From assembly GCA_030765735.1 (NCBI GenBank), contig JAVCBZ010000049.1:1-5518 (forward strand): a stretch of 5,518 bases of DNA, in the 5' to 3' direction. Shown here piece after piece: positions 4,128 through 5,518 of the stretch (position 1 is its first letter; the number at the start of each line of letters is the position of its first letter). Source of the DNA: Candidatus Susulua stagnicola (lineage in GTDB: Bacteria > Omnitrophota > Gorgyraeia > Duberdicusellales > 4484-171). The notes under the pieces are model-generated. The model did no database searches. It saw only the letters and a list, made by a program, of their open reading frames with translations, and was not told the origin of the DNA. The position numbers were made by a program, and so were the translations under genes.

Positions 4128-5518
4128 GTGGATATAAAAGAAAAAATAAGAAATTTTTGTATTATTGCTCATATTGATCACGGCAAATCTACTCTTGCTG
4201 ATAGATTTTTGGAGATGGCTGGAGCCATGACTTCTAGGAAGAAGCAAGAGCAAATGATGGATAGTATGGAATTAGAGCAAGAAAGAGGCATTACAATAAA
4301 AGCAAAGGCAGTTAGATTAAATATTTCTTCTCAAGGAGAAGATTATATTTTAAATCTTATTGATACACCGGGACATGTTGATTTTTCATATGAAGTAGCA
4401 AAATCTTTAAAAGGAGCTGAAGGGGCAATTCTTTTGGTTGATGCTTCTCAAGGGATTGAAGCTCAAACAGTAGCTAATTTTCATTTAGCTCTAGACGATG
4501 ATTTGATAATTATTCCTGTACTTAACAAGATAGATCTTCCTGGTGCTGATATTGAGAGAAGCTCTAAACAACTTCTTGATGTTTTTGGTTTTAAAAGGGA
4601 AGAAATTTCTCTTATTTCTGCAAAAGATGGGAAAGGTGTTAAAGAATTGCTTAAAAGAGTAATTGAAGAAATATCTGCACCTAGGGGTGATATTAGTAAA
4701 TCGCTCAAAGCAGTTCTTTTTGATTCTAGTTATGATTCTTATAAAGGAGTTATATTATTTTTGAGAATATTTGATGGAAAAGTTTCACTCGGAGATGAGA
4801 TTTTGCTTATGCATCAGAATAAGCGGTATAGAGTAGAAGAAGTTGGTGTATTCGTACCAGAACCACAGAAAAGAGAGAGCCTTTGTTGTGGTGAAGTAGG
4901 TTATATTTGTTGTAATATTAAAGATCCTCAAGATATAGATGTGGGCGATACAATTACTTCAGCCTCTTCTCCTACAAGTGAGGCTTTTGAAGGGTATAAG
5001 AAGATGTCACCAATGGTTTTTTGTGGGATATTCCCTTCTTCACCTAAAGATTATCCTGCCTTAAGAACAGCTATTGAGAAGTTGAAATTATCTGATCCGT
5101 CTTTTATTTATGAACCTGATAATTTAGGTACCTTAGGGTATGGATTTAGATGTGGTTTTCTAGGGCTTTTACATATGGAAATAGTTCAAGAGAGGTTAGA
5201 GAGAGAACATAATCTAGATCTTGTTTTAACTTCACCTAATGTTAAATATTTGTTAAAGAAAACAGGAGACGAAAAGGCCGAGTATATAGAAGTTCCTCAT
5301 CAATTCCCTGAATTATCTTTGATTGAAGAAGTTTCTGAACCTTTTGTTAAAGCAACTATTGTAACACCAGTAGAAGGGATGGATTCTATTTGTGATTTAG
5401 CAAAGTCAAAACGAGGTGAATTTGTTAAATTAGATTATTTAGGTACCGATAGGCTGGCTTTGATTTTTAATCTTCCTTTAGCAGAAATTGTTATTGATTT
5501 TTATGATAATATAAAATC
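4128..5518 (+). CDS. lepA: Elongation factor 4 (LepA) GTPase, 3' end outside window
   Basis: LepA is a ribosome-associated translational GTPase, proposed to back-translocate stalled ribosomes and to aid ribosome assembly. The window holds 463 codons plus two bases of a gene normally about 600 codons long, and the unique C-terminal domain is cut off by the window edge. The G domain (about 1-185) has all five motifs: AHIDHGKST (14-22), RGITI (53-57), DTPGH (79-83), NKID (133-136) and SAK (164-166). Domain II contains DSSYDSYKGV (199-208). Domain III contains SPMVFCGIFP (294-303) and the LepA hallmark GYGFRCGFLGLLHMEIVQER (337-356). PLAEIVIDFYDNIK closes the visible part. The GTG at 4128 is the only usual start codon after the in-frame TAA at 4113-4115 and gives the expected short lead into IRNF. 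No Shine-Dalgarno precedes it. Spacing from cmk and a candidate promoter suggest separate transcription. Confidence 0.97.
   Translation, partial: MDIKEKIRNFCIIAHIDHGKSTLADRFLEMAGAMTSRKKQEQMMDSMELEQERGITIKAKAVRLNISSQGEDYILNLIDTPGHVDFSYEVAKSLKGAEGAILLVDASQGIEAQTVANFHLALDDDLIIIPVLNKIDLPGADIERSSKQLLDVFGFKREEISLISAKDGKGVKELLKRVIEEISAPRGDISKSLKAVLFDSSYDSYKGVILFLRIFDGKVSLGDEILLMHQNKRYRVEEVGVFVPEPQKRESLCCGEVGYICCNIKDPQDIDVGDTITSASSPTSEAFEGYKKMSPMVFCGIFPSSPKDYPALRTAIEKLKLSDPSFIYEPDNLGTLGYGFRCGFLGLLHMEIVQERLEREHNLDLVLTSPNVKYLLKKTGDEKAEYIEVPHQFPELSLIEEVSEPFVKATIVTPVEGMDSICDLAKSKRGEFVKLDYLGTDRLALIFNLPLAEIVIDFYDNIK

Noticed and set aside
4481..4708. - strand open frame within lepA
   Set aside because: It is antisense to the LepA G domain, Ser/Leu-rich, and without any initiation signal.
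5124..5446. Two copies of TTTAGGTACC in lepA (near 5124 and 5440) as a repeat
   Set aside because: Both encode separate Leu-Gly-Thr stretches in different LepA domains; ten-base coincidences are expected and nothing else is shared.

Overview
The window is an AT-rich (roughly one third G+C by eye), gene-dense bacterial segment with every recognisable gene on the + strand. It uses the standard code, with TAA, TGA and TAG all serving as stops. Gene content and order (pheA, a hisC-like aminotransferase, DAHP synthase, tyrA, cmk) match the aromatic amino acid 'supraoperon' found in many bacteria. The sequence alone does not fix the lineage. A low-GC uncultivated group such as Omnitrophota is a guess from gene order and from the short TAGTATG-type tandem repeat in a spacer, not a demonstrated assignment.

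Layout: positions 1-372 hold the C-terminal end of prephenate dehydratase (PheA), comprising the last catalytic motif and the regulatory ACT domain. A 49-bp spacer follows, mostly filled by five tandem copies of a 7-bp unit. Next come a histidinol-phosphate/aromatic aminotransferase (422-1534), a Thermotoga-type DAHP synthase with an N-terminal ferredoxin-like regulatory domain (1538-2554), prephenate dehydrogenase (2551-3390) and cytidylate kinase (3387-4037). The last two junctions are ATGA overlaps, so the block 422-4037 reads as one tightly coupled operon. A 90-bp spacer with a weak hairpin and a good extended -10 promoter candidate precedes lepA (elongation factor 4), which starts with GTG at 4128 and runs off the right edge.

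How the genes work together: DAHP synthase starts the shikimate pathway. PheA and TyrA are the branch enzymes that turn prephenate into phenylpyruvate and 4-hydroxyphenylpyruvate. The aminotransferase is placed to convert these keto acids to Phe and Tyr. Feedback control is visible in two proteins: the ACT domain of PheA and the N-terminal domain of DAHP synthase. Cmk (CMP/dCMP phosphorylation) and LepA (ribosome-associated GTPase) are housekeeping genes.

I found no mobile element, CRISPR array, RNA gene or unknown protein family, and no convincing new system. The points most worth a second look are the heptamer repeat at the pheA/aminotransferase junction, an apparently stranded ribosome-binding site and start codon beside it, the absence of aroA between tyrA and cmk, and the non-acidic cofactor-pocket signature of TyrA.
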